DNA of 64,000 nucleotides from assembly GCF_026151205.1 (NCBI RefSeq), contig NC_087074.1, forward strand, positions 20,329,240 through 20,393,239. Reading direction: 5' to 3'. The notes beneath the pieces are model-generated. The model ran no database searches. It was given only the letters and a program-made list of their open reading frames with translations, and had not been told where the DNA came from. Position 1 is the first letter of the stretch; each line of letters begins with the position of its first letter. Source of the DNA: Bolinopsis microptera (lineage: Eukaryota > Ctenophora > Tentaculata > Lobata > Bolinopsidae). Shown piece after piece: positions 1 through 11,800 of the stretch. The translations under genes and the position numbers were made by a program.

Positions 1-3000
1 AAAGTTTTCCTGCCATGGACTGCTAAACAAAATCTCAAAGGTGAGATCTTTTAAAAGTTTAAACCCTTTCTTTGTTTCATTTCCTGTAATTTTGATAACT
101 TCTTAAAGTCATAATTACATAATCACATAATTATGATCAACACGAGGCCATAACGAATGATTACATTTAGATCCCCAACTTTAAACGATCTTTGAAACAA
201 AATATCTATGAGAGCGGTAATAATTAAATGTCATAAATTGCAAAAATGGTAGCGTCCAGAAAATGTATTTAATACATTTTCTGAAAATTAGTTTTTAGTT
301 ACATTCACTTCAAACTAAAATATAACCTGGTGTTAACTTAAACCTTTCCTTATATTAGACTCTGGCTACGAACATCTGAACTCTAGAAACGGGTACTTCA
401 AAACTGACGAAGAAGACGTGTACTTCTTGGATTACGACAATGACATGGTAAATTGGGACATCAGCTCAGCAATTAGTACTCAAACGATGGCGGGAGTTAT
501 CCTTCAGAACGATTTCTATCACAATATGACTCCGTCAGGTGAGATTATAACTTTACTAGTGTAATTCTTGCTTACGGCTGGGACTTCACTATCGCAGTTG
601 AAATGCAAAAGTATAAACCCGCAATGAGTGACCCCTCCCCTAATAAGCTTATATATATGACAGTGAATATTACGCGGCTAACCTAATTATAATTAGGTTA
701 GCCAATCCCATAACTCTTACCGTTTTTTATTAAACCGCTCGGAAATTACACGCGCACAGACATACAGACACACACACAGGCAGACACACAGGCAGACACA
801 CATTCTCAGATTATTATTGAAATTTGTTAAAGCGCATGCTTGTCAGAATGAAGCAAAAAGTTTTCAATGATGTTTTGAAACACATAGGGTTTAAAATGTT
901 CCTTTTTATCATAGATTATGAAAAACATTAAATTTAATGATTAAAATACATTCTCTCTGATTTCAGAGACATGTCCCCAGTATAACTACTGCTCTACCAA
1001 CTCTGCCTTCTTTGACTGGGACTCAGATCTTTGCATGGGTGATGAGTTTGGGGAGAAGGTCCTGTTCCAGAGACACAACTACTACGACACGTCGCGAAGT
1101 AAAGTTGTAAGGCGGACTAGTTCAATGGTAGTTGAGTCTGTAGCTGCTCCTGGTACAACTCATTTCCACAGGTAAGTTCTAATAGTGTGCTCATTTCCAC
1201 ACTCTGATAATACACACTGCTTTTTATAATTTAGATGATATGTTTCTCAATAACAGCCTAATATCACACAGTGGCAGTTCATCGTGTATTTCATACAGAC
1301 CTTAATCGATAGTTTACAAACTTTTTACGGTGCTTTTATAACAATTTTACACGGTTTCAGGGGAAATATAGAGCTAACACCAGAAGGTTTGAGCACGTGC
1401 TTCCACAACATCCTAAACTTGCAACTTATTGGAATACGAGCTGTGAGTTGCAACATGTGTGGCGGACTCATTCCTCAGGAGACTGACATTGAGCAGACTA
1501 GGGTCTGTAACAGGTAGTCCCCTCTGTAACGGTATTTTGTAACCTGTAACAGGTACAGTAGTCCCCTCTGTAACGGTATTTCTTGTGTGTCTTTTGTAAC
1601 CAATTTTCCTATTTTGATATGACTCAAACTTATATTAGTTTTGACACATTCCTAAAATAAAAGGTATGATTCTCAGATTAAGTCAGCTCGCATTCCTGAT
1701 GCCCTACGTGATAATGACAAATGATGAGGAGCCCCCACTGATAACAGGTTATAATCTAGTAGTTGGTAGTGTTACTATGGTAATAGTTCCTTATATGGTG
1801 GTGTTACTATGGTAACACTACCTTATATGGTAGTGTTACTAAAGAGACATTACCTTTTAAGGTAGTGTTACTATGGTAACATTACCTTATATGGTAGTGT
1901 TACTTTGTTGACGTTATGGTTACCAAATAGTTCAGAATTATTATTTTGATTCGGAGTCCGGTATTTGGTATTTGGTTCGACCGAATATTCGGTGATTCGG
2001 TATAATATAATAATAGTTGCATTTAACTGGTGAATTCCTTATTTGTCTATTAAAACTGTTTACTATCCAGACGAGAAAGATGCTGGCAGATACGTCAAAA
2101 ACAATCTCAACGCAAGGAAACAGTTTAGATATTACTTAGAATCTGCTTACAAAGAAGCCCTAGAAAGCAACACCCCCTTCGTTTACACAGTAGGAACCGC
2201 TTACAATGATGACATCTACAACGATAACCAACAGGCGGTCATTATAGGTAGGTATCTGATAACCAGAGCAAAGAGCAATCCTTGTGATTTGCTTGTGTGT
2301 TTCATGTGACCAGAAAAATGCTTGTGATTTGCTTGTGTGTTTCATGTGACCAGAACAATGCTTGTGATTTGCTGGTGTGTGTGTGTGTAATGTAACCTTT
2401 CGACTTTTAAACGTCTAGGTACCTAGTTACCTATTTACCTGGTCACCCAGTTACCCAGTCACCTAGTTACCTAGTTACCTAGTCACCTAGTTACCTAGTT
2501 ACCTAGTTACCTAGATGCAGATTGTGTTAACTGCAGCAAGATACACACATGACGTAACAATAACATTAGATACGGTTTAGTACTAACTGCACTCTAACCT
2601 ACTCCACCAGGGGCGAGGTTGGTTTATGTGGTGGTATTAGAGGACGAGGTTTAGTACTAACTACACCTACTCCACCAGGGGCGAGGTTGGTTTATGTGGT
2701 GGTATTAGAGGACGAGGACGGAGGAGACCTGAATATCGCGTTCCCTCCTGGTTACTGGTCCTCTAATGGGGGCCCCCTGACTGGAGAGTACTTCGCTGGA
2801 GGTGCTCCTTTATAATAAAGAATTTCTTGGATTAGTAAAATAGAATAATTATTTTCGTGTATTTCATTTGGTTATTTCTGCACAGCTTTAAATAAAATGA
2901 TCGTTCTTCAGGTCAAGATCGAGTTCAAAGTTCAACAGATATGAGTAATCTCATCTACTTTCAAGCTCCCGGAATATTCGTCCTCGCAGATTCAGGTTCA

Positions 3001-3687
3001 AATTCAATCACAAAGTACCTTCCACTCAGTTAACGATAATAAGTTTATAAAAAAACTTCAAGATAAAGTAAAAGTATTTAGCTAATTAACCTAAATATGT
3101 ATTGCTCGATGCAGTTCATCGGAAATTTCAATGATTATTCTAAGTGTCACAAACACCTACTCTTCTTATCCTGGTTTCAGTTTATCTGGGCTTCACTTAC
3201 ATTAGGTTGTCTATGGTAACATTACCTTATATGGTAATGTGCATCACTTACATTTTCTAATTTCTAATTACATTTTCTAATTTCAGATAACCCTAACCAT
3301 GCTGTTGTTCGAGTGTATCTACCATTCGAAGGACCCTATGACCAAATTACACACACTTTCAACTACTACCATCCTGTAGCTGAGTACTCTAGGAAGTACT
3401 CTACACAGATAACTTTTGACCCTGAAGATGGAGCTAACTCTGCCAACATCAGGTTTTCTTACGATGGAGAGTCCCCCAGACAAGACATCAGTGTTTCAAG
3501 GATTGAAGTGTATCGTTGGTTTGTGAACAATGACAGTCCGCCAGACTGGGTCGCTTTCAACGCCAGGGGAAACAACAAGTTTAACGTGGTGTTCGATTAC
3601 ATTCAGAGGAAAACCATGCTGAAAATGGATGCTCAGTCATTGTTTGGGACCTTGAGTTGGACCCAAAGTTTTGACTTTGAGTCGTAG
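1..3687 (+). CDS. 3' part of an unrecognised multi-exon protein gene
   Basis: Eight exons chain in one open frame: 1-40, 359-538, 967-1171, 1361-1506, 2071-2247, 2679-2801, 2912-2995 and 3287-3687, with a TAG stop at 3685-3687. Most junctions have clear pyrimidine-tract acceptors and GTGAG/GTAAG-type donors, and nearly all introns are phase 1. The donor after exon 4 is less standard: I chose 1506 because it restores phase with 2071, and 1513 is the alternative. The protein is rich in aromatic and acidic residues, with scattered cysteines (ETCPQYNYC and SCNMCGG) and an acidic C-terminal half (FDPEDGANSANIRFSYDGES). The cysteines and phase-1 exons fit an extracellular protein, but I recognise no family. 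The 5' end lies outside the window. Intron 5 (2248-2678) contains several short tandem repeats and a partial copy of the next exon. Confidence 0.7.
1765..1915. repeat. Short tandem/palindromic GTTACTATGGTAAC repeats in an intron
   Basis: About three to four degenerate copies of a unit built on TGGTAGTGTTACTATGGTAA and ACCTTATATGGTAGTG. The unit is largely self-complementary. Related copies occur at about 3209-3239, 44840-44900 and 45868-45905, in introns of other genes. Confidence 0.6.
2276..2515. repeat. Intronic tandem repeats: about 39-bp x3 and 8-bp array
   Basis: At 2276-2390 about three copies of a unit containing CTTGTGATTTGCTTGTGTGT and CATGTGACCAGAA are in tandem. At about 2418-2514 there is an array of CTAGTTAC and its variants CTAGTCAC and CCAGTTAC. 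Both lie in the intron between exons ending 2247 and starting 2679. Confidence 0.7.
2579..2720 (+). repeat. 68-bp tandem duplication spanning a splice acceptor and exon start
   Basis: The pyrimidine tract, the CCACCAG acceptor and the first ~40 bp of the exon at 2679 (GGGCGAGGTTGGTTTATGTG onward) are duplicated. The upstream copy begins its exonic part at 2611. The unused copy is a decoy acceptor with partial coding sequence. Confidence 0.75.
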
Positions 3688-4194
3688 ATATTTTCATTTA
3701 TGACGATTTTATAATGATAACCGTAGGTAATCTACGTTATCAATAGCACTACTAGTACTATACAGTTTTTTCGGCTTTAAAAATTACATGGAAAGAACCA
3801 ATATAATATATTAATGTAAGTCAAAGCCAAAAGGGGTTTTAAGAAAAAAATGAAAGAAACGCTTTTGCAATATCAAACATACTACGATAATGATTGCTAA
3901 AAAAGCAAAAGACTTCTATTCACCACTTGCTGTTTAAAACCGTAGCTAAACATCCTCCTCCACGGCTTTACCATCATCACTTGATACGTTATATATACAC
4001 GTTATTGGTTAATGGTTATATATTACACGTTATTGGTTAATGGTTATATATTATACGTTATTGTATACCATCCGTTTAGGTCTTAGGACAGCTGATATAC
4101 ATAGTCATACTTTTTGTAATAGCAGTTTTTATTTTTTTAAAACACCCTATATTCCCTTCCTATTTTAGCAAGGCTTACTACTACTATGTCGGAG
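3688..4194. other. Intergenic, AT-rich; no gene seen
   Basis: This is the 3' flank of the first gene. The only structure seen is a ~28-bp repeat of GTTATTGGTTAATGGTTATA at about 3999-4062. No convincing open reading frame or RNA gene. Confidence 0.5.
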
Positions 4195-4941
4195 CTAAGT
4201 CCGATCTACGCCAGAAAACCCCCTCCATATATCCCTGTCCCGCATCAGGGTTCGCAGTTCCTCTTTAGAGTTTGTCCCAACTTCCTTCAGTAACATAGAC
4301 AAGTAGCTTTGTCTTGGTCGGCCTTGCTGTGCTCTACCGTGCGTAGGTTCCCATAAGACTAAATCACTGGCAAGTAGCTCAGGATGTCGGATGCAGTGTC
4401 CCGCCATTTTTAATCTCCTGCTTCGTAACTTGTTTGACAGCCTTGGGAGGCTACCATACAAAGTTATATTGCTGACCTTGTCCTTCCATGAGATACCCAG
4501 CACCATACGCAACATCTTTGTGTATGTCCCGTCCAAACTTTTCTCTTGAGCCTTTGTCAGTGTCCAGGTTTCTGATCCGTAGAGCAGTACTGATTCACAA
4601 GCCGCTATGAACAATCTAATCTTGAGGCTCTTTGAGAGTTTGGATTTCCAGATATCCTTCAGTCTATGTAGGGCACCCCACGCTTTTCCCTTTCTAACCC
4701 TTATCTCCCTATCTGTGCTCTCAATCCAGGAGCCTAAGTAGATGAAATCATCTACATTTTCTATGGCTTCCCCGGATCGACTTTGTAGGTCGCTAGATCG
4801 ATCCTCCATATTCAGTGTCATGACCTTGGTCTTGCCTTCGTTTATGTGTAGTCCCACGCTTGCTGCCGCCGATTCTACTCTGAGCAAGAACTCGTTAGCC
4901 TTGTCCATGTCCTCAGATATAAGTGCTAGGCTTAATGACAT
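4195..4941 (-). pseudogene. LINE reverse transcriptase C-terminal fragment
   Basis: A 248-aa open frame matches the end of a non-LTR retrotransposon polyprotein. It starts just after where the YADD catalytic box should be (SLALISED), continues through the usual INEGKTKVM segment and VDDFIYLGSWIES, then LLYGSETWTL and the basic tail ending in RGFSGVDRT. The endonuclease and the catalytic half of the reverse transcriptase are missing, so it is a 5'-truncated dead copy. Its sequence is clearly different from the LINE at 9.4-12.5 kb, so it is another family. A short TAG-repeat tail follows the stop on the minus strand. It lies between the first gene and the SRCR/TSP1 gene. Confidence 0.85.
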
Positions 4942-5285
4942 GCTAACCTGACCGCCGCCTCTGAGGCATTTCTATTACCCTAACACGCTGGACCAAATAA
5001 TTACTAATAATGTTCCTAAAATGAATTTGTAACTCAATATGTTTAAAATCGTGGAGCGACTTAAATTTTTTTAAACTCAAAAGGCTAAAGATTGTGGGTC
5101 GTGCAGAAATTTGATTGAACCTCTGGTTTACCAGTTTAAAAACGTTAAGAATGTTACGTTATAAGAGGTTTTGACCATGTTAATTATCAAATATAAGTAA
5201 ACACTACTTTGCCATTTACATTGCGATTAGTGAAAAATTAAACAAATTACCTTAAAATATTCATCAGTTTCATCAACTTATCAAT
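4942..5285. other. AT-rich 3' flank of the SRCR/TSP1 gene; nothing recognised
   Basis: No coding or RNA signal seen. It is downstream of the stop of the minus-strand SRCR/TSP1 gene and upstream of the LINE fragment. Confidence 0.4.
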
Positions 5286-8200
5286 TTATTCGCATTGTAA
5301 AAACACATCTTCTCCATGACTACAATCGTCAACCAATACGAACGAACATGAACTCCATTCATCACTGCTACAGGCAACATCGTCTAGGGTTATTTCGAGC
5401 CCCGCCTGAATGCCCCAGTTATTACCGGCTGACCAGCTCATTTGACCGATGTGTCCCAGTTCACGACAAATAGCATCAGCTGAGTTATCACTGAAACGAT
5501 CGTCACAAACTGTTCCTCCATTGCTGATCAGCAACCCTACAACTCCAGCACCGACGGTATCACCATTTGAATCTACCAGACTTAACACTGAAAGTTTAAT
5601 AGTGTGACTTTAAATGAAATTATAAAAATAATCCAAACAAAGTAATAATCAAAATCAACTTTGTTAAGTGACCAAAATAGCCTAAACTAAAAGAACTCCT
5701 TGGAAGCAGACAATGAAACTTATGTGTGAGAGGTACTTTAACCTGGACATTCGTTTATTGTGCAAGGTTGAGTCTGAGACGCTTCCCCAACACAATCTGC
5801 ACCACCATTAGCCGGAGCAGGGTTGGTGCAAGTCCTTGTTCTGGTTTGGGTACCTTCTCCACAATTAAGTGAACATTCAGACCATTCTCCGAAATCAGTG
5901 TAACCACCATCGGCTAGATTTGAAAGATATTATTATTATCTTGTTATACTTGAATCAAAAACTCATGAATGTCGAGTAAACAAATTTTTGGAATCCTGGC
6001 TTGTCTCAACGATTCCTGCAAATTTGAACCAGATCTCAAACTGAGACTTGAACAGGTATTCATGATCTTGAAACTAAGATAGACTCACCAAATCCTTCAC
6101 ATTGCAGGAACACATCTTCTTCATGACTGCAATCGTCAACAAATGAAAACGAACATGAACTCCATTCATCACTGCTACATGCAACATCGTCTAGGGTTAT
6201 TTCGAGCCCCGCTTGAATGCCCCATTTGTCACCGGCTGACCAGCTCATTTGACCGATGTGTCCCATTTCTTTACAAATAGCATCAGCTGAGTTATCACTG
6301 AAACTATCGTCACAAACTGTTCCTCCATTGCTGATCAGCAACCCTACAACTCCAGCACCGACGGGATCACCATTTGAATCTACCAGACTTAACACTGAAA
6401 GTTTAATAGTGTGACTTTAAATGAAATTATAAAAATAATCCAAACAAAGTAATAATCAAAATCAACTTTGTTAAGTGACCAAAATAGCCTAAACTAAAAG
6501 AACTCCTTGGAAGCAGACAATGAAACTTATGTGTGAGAGGTACTTTAACCTGGACATTCGTTTATTGTGCAAGGTTGAGTCTGAGACGCTTCCCCAACAC
6601 AATCTGCACCACCATTAGCCGGAGCAGGGTTGGTGCAAGTCCTTGTTCTGGTTTGGGTACCTTCTCCACAATTAAGTGAACATTCAGACCATTCTCCGAA
6701 ATCAGTGTAACCACCATCGGCTAGATTTGAAAGATATTATTATTATCTTGTTATACTTGAATCAAAAACTCATGAACGTCGAGTAAACAAATTTTTGGAA
6801 TCCTGGCTTGTCTCAACGATTCCTGCAAATTTGAACCAGATCTCAAACTGAGACTTGAACAGGTATTCATGATCTTGAAACTAAGATAGACTCACCAAAT
6901 CCTTCACATTGCAGGAACACATCTTCTTCATGACTGCAATCGTCAACAAATGAAAACGAACATGAACTCCATTCATCACTGCTACAGGCAACATCGTCTA
7001 GGGTTATTTCGAGCCCCGCTTGAATGCCCCATTTGTCACCGGCTGACCAGCTCATTTGACCGATGTGTCCCATTTCTTTACAAATAGCATCAGCTGAGTT
7101 ATCACTGAAACGATCGTCACAAACTGTTCCTCCATTGCTGATCAGCAACCCTACAACTCCAGCACCGACGGTATCACCATTTGAATCTACCAGACTTAAC
7201 ACTGAAAGTTTAATAGTGTGACTTTAAATGAAATTATAAAAATAATCCAAACAAAGTAATAATCAAAATCAACTTTGTTAAGTGACCAAAATAGCCTAAA
7301 CTAAAAGAACTCCTTGGAAGCAGACAATGAAACTTATGTGTGAGAGGTACTTTAACCTGGACATTCGTTTATTGTGCAAGATTGAGTCTGAGACGCTTCC
7401 CCAACACAATCTGCACCACCATTAGCCGGAGCAGGGTTGGTGCAAGTCCTTGTTCTGGTTTGGGTACCTTCTCCACAATTAAGTGAACATTCAGACCATT
7501 CTCCGAAATCAGTGTAACCACCATCGGCTAGATTTTAAAGATATTATTATTATCTTGTTATACTTGAATCAAAAACTCATGAACGTCGAGTAAACAAATT
7601 TTTGGAATCCTGGCTTGTCTCAACGATTCCTGCAAATTTGAACCAGATCTCAAACTGAGACTTGAACAGGTATTCATGATCTTGAAACTAAGATAGACTC
7701 ACCAAATCCTTCACATTGCAGGAACACATCTTCTTCATGACTGCAATCGTCAACAAATGAAAACGAACATGAACTCCATTCATCACTGCTACAGGCAACA
7801 TCGTCTAGGGTTATTTCGAGCCCCGCTTGAATGCCCCATTTGTCACCGGCTGACCAGCTCATTTGACCGATGTGTCCCATTTCTTTACAAATAGCATCAG
7901 CTGAGTTATCACTGAAACGATCGTCACAAACTGTTCCTCCATTGCTGATCAGCAACCCTACAACTCCAGCACCGACGGTATCACCATTTGAATCTACCAG
8001 ACTTAACACTGAAAGTTTAATAGTGTGACTTTAAATGAAATTATAAAAATAATTCTAACAAAGTAATAATCAAAATCAACTTTGTTAAGTGATTAAAATA
8101 GCCTAAACTAAAAGAACTCCTTGGAAGCAAACAATGAAACTTATGTGTGAGAAGTGCTTTCACCTGGACATTCGTTTAGTTTGCAAGGTTGAGTCTGAGA

Positions 8201-8815
8201 CGATTCCCCAACACAATCTGCACCACCATTAGCCGGAGCAGGGTTGGTGCAAGTCCTTGTTCTGGTTTGGGTACCTTCTCCACAATTAAGTGAACATTCA
8301 GACCATTCTCCGAAATCAGTGTAACCACCATCGGCTAGATTTGAAAGATATCATTATTATCTTGTTATACTTGAATCAAAAACTCATGAACGTCGAGTAA
8401 ACAAATTTTTGGAATCCTGGCTTGTCTCAACGATTCCTGCAAATTTGAACCAGATCTCAAACTGAGACTTGAACAGGTATTCATGATCTTGAAACTAAGA
8501 TAGACTCACCAAATCCTTCACATTGCAGGAACACATCTTCTTCATGACTGCAATCGTCAACAAATGAAAACGAACATGAACTCCATTCATCACTGCTACA
8601 GGCAACATCGTCTAGGGTTATTTCGAGCCCCGCTTGAATGCCCCATTTGTCACCGGCTGACCAGCTCATTTGACCGATGTGTCCCATTTCTTTACAAATA
8701 GCATCAGCTGAGTTATCACTGAAACGATCGTCACAAACTGTTCCTCCATTGCTGATCAGCAACCCTACAACTCCAGCACCGACAGTATCACCATTTTCAT
8801 CTACCAAACTGAACC
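5286..8815 (-). repeat. 807-bp tandem unit (SRCR exon + TSP1 exon + introns), about four copies
   Basis: Corresponding points recur exactly every 807 bp, for example exon ends 8510, 7703, 6896 and 6089, and 8164, 7357, 6550 and 5743. Introns are as similar as exons, with only scattered substitutions, so the duplication is recent or homogenised by gene conversion. The gene's last SRCR exon (5286-5587) and first one (8510-8815) are the most diverged. Confidence 0.93.
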
Positions 8816-11800
8816 CTGTGAGCTGGATTAATTTAATGAAGAAAAAAACAGAAGTAACATTAGCAATCTGCAACAACCTTTTTAAAAGTTAAATAGCATC
8901 CTCAAATGTAATAATAACTTCTTTTACTTGATTTAATGTGATGATAATCAGTATAGTATAATTCTGATAATCAGTATTAGTATAGGTGTCCAATATGTTA
9001 CTCGCAATTACTCGAACTACCTTAAAATATGGCTTGTTACGTAAAAAGTAATCTCACCAAGGCAAGGTTCAGGGTTGCAACTCTTCGTTTCTTCATTTTC
9101 CCCCTCGCATTCTTTTCCTCCGTTTGCTGGACTGGGGTTTGTACAGGTCTTACTTCTGATTTGAGAACCTCCTCCACATTCAGCAGAACAGACCGACCAC
9201 TCTCCAAAGTCACTCCATCCACCGTCAACTGTTAATATATTATCCTTGTTTGTGAATTTAGAAGCCACTGTTATTTGCTGTAAGGCAAGGACAAAAGTAA
9301 ATTGTGGTTTTAAGGAAAGAATTTTGATTTAGTTTTACATAGATTGTTCTGGACCACAAATTTCATACATACATACATGCTACATGAAGAGGTCTCCTCC
9401 TAGTCGTTGGAGTGGCCTGCATCACACACATCTCTTCTACGGCGTAACATGTTCCTCCATTCCACTCGCTTTAGAGCCAACTGTTTTACTGCATCTCTGC
9501 TGATGTTATCGACACCTGTAAATTCAGCCGCATCCTCGAGTACACAGGCCATCCAGCCTTTGCGGGGTCGTCCTCTCAGTCTCTTTCCATAGTTTGGTTT
9601 CCAATCCAGTAAGAAATTGGGAAACCGCGTCTCTGGCATTCTGACAACATGTCCGTACCACCTTAGTCTAGCCGCACCGATGAAAGTTTCGATAGACTTA
9701 ATTCCAGCACGCCTGAGAACTTCTTCATTGGAGACATGGAAGAACCACTTTATCTTCAAGATTCTTCTCAGGGAGGTCAGATGGAAGACCTCAAACCGTT
9801 TCATCTGCTTCTTTGTTGTGTTCCACACTTCGGCTCCATATAACAGAATAGTAATAACAGCAGCCTTGTAGATACGGATCTTGGTGGGCGTTCTTATAGT
9901 TCGACTGTTCCATATCTTCCAAAGCTGATGGAACGCACCATTAGCACGCTGGATCCTGATGTCAAGATCTCGGTCAATGGTACCATCCCCACTGATGTTG
10001 GCACCAAGATAAACAAAGTTGCTGACCTGTTCAACAGGTTCTCCCTCCACTGTTAGCTTTATACTGTCTCTTTCGGTGTAAGGTCGCTGGGACGCACACT
10101 TGCTGATTGCCATGCATTGTGTCTTTTTAGCGTTGATCTTCAACCCAGCATAAGAGGTGTAATAAGCTATAAGATCAGTGGACTCTTGCAGCCCTTCTTC
10201 AGTATTGTCCATCACTGCCAGATCATCAGCGTAGTCACTGTCCATGATAACTTTTTCATCTGCACCCTTTAGTTCCTTTTGCAGTACAGCACCATGACTG
10301 ATTGCCTTGTGAACCTCGGCCAAAAAGATTCCAAAGTTCAGACAAAAATTAAATACAGGGGGGCCCTGGATATCACCCTGTCCAGTGCCCGAATTAACAG
10401 AGAACCAATCAGACATTTCACCATTAACCCTGACAGCACTCATGGTTCCGTTGAAGAATGCCTGAAAGATTCTAACATATTTCTCAGGAAGTCCATAGTG
10501 TCTCATGCTTGACCAAATAAACTCTCTTCTGATGGAATCAAACGCTGCCTTAAAATCAATGAAATTAACATAAAGTGGAATGTTAAACTCAATGCAGTTG
10601 TGAATAATGGTGCGGATGGAATAAATCTGATCAATACATGAGCGGTTCCGTCTGAACCCACACTGATTTTCCCTAAGAAGACACTCCATTCCAACATCCA
10701 GCCTCTTAAGAAGAACCATTTGAAGAACCTTAGAAGACGTTGCCCTAAGAGTTATACCCCTATTATTGCAGCAGTATGAGGTGTCTCCCTTCTTTCCGAT
10801 AACCACTATAACACCTTTAAGCCAATCCTCAGGGATCACCTCTTCCTCCCATACCTTTTTAAACAGTAGCTCTAGTTAGCCAACAAGAGCACTTCCACCA
10901 TACTTAAGTTGTTCATTAGTTATCTCATCGACCCCTGCACTTTTGCAGTTCTTCAGTTTCTTTAGAGCATAACTAATCTCATCTCTAGAAGGAGGTCCAT
11001 CAGAACAAGAAAGGTAGTCAAAACTCGATTGTGAGGGCACACCATCGAGGTCATCAAGATTGGCATCCGATAGTGGAGGATTTAAGAGCTCAGTAAAGTG
11101 CTCCTTCCACCTTTCCTTCTGACTGTCCGGGTCTGTAATAAAATGACCATCCTTATCCCTAACTGACATACCCACTTTCTTCTTCTTTTTCCCAGAAATC
11201 TTCTTTATCTTATCCCAAACTTCCCTTTGCTGGCCTTTCTTAGAAGCCTCCTCTAGATCAGTCGCTATTTTAGTAGCCCAGTTGTTGTCGTCAATTTTAC
11301 AACTTTTCTTAACTAATTTATTAAGTTTAGAGTAGGCTGATCTATTGACGTTTGAAGTGGGATCCCTCCGTTTGAACATTCCCCGTTGCTCTATCAAGTT
11401 CTTAGAGGTTTGCGAAAGGTGTTGTTCTTTAACCTTCCGGGGACGCTTTCCAAGCACTTCCATCGAGACATCAGTGACTGTCTGCTTGAAATTATCCCAC
11501 ATGTCCTCAAGGTTGACCTCATTAGCCAGACAATCAAAACGGTTCTGAAGAGCCACGTTGTACTCTTGAACCTTAGACGAGTTTCGCAAATGTTCGATAG
11601 CAGGCACATCGTGCCTTTTAGCAGTGATCTTAGCTACCGACTGCAGTTTGATTTGCAGCCGTCCACGAACAAGATAGTGATCTGAACCAATGTCAGCCCC
11701 ACGACATACCTTAACATCGAGTAGCGAGTGTTGGAATCGTCCACTAATACAAATATGATCAATTTGATTCACAGTTAACCCGTTAGGAGACCGCCATGTA

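Noticed and set aside
9029..9235. Small frames antisense to TSP1 exons (also 13188-13394)
   Set aside because: The conserved cysteine pattern and splice sites support the minus strand only.
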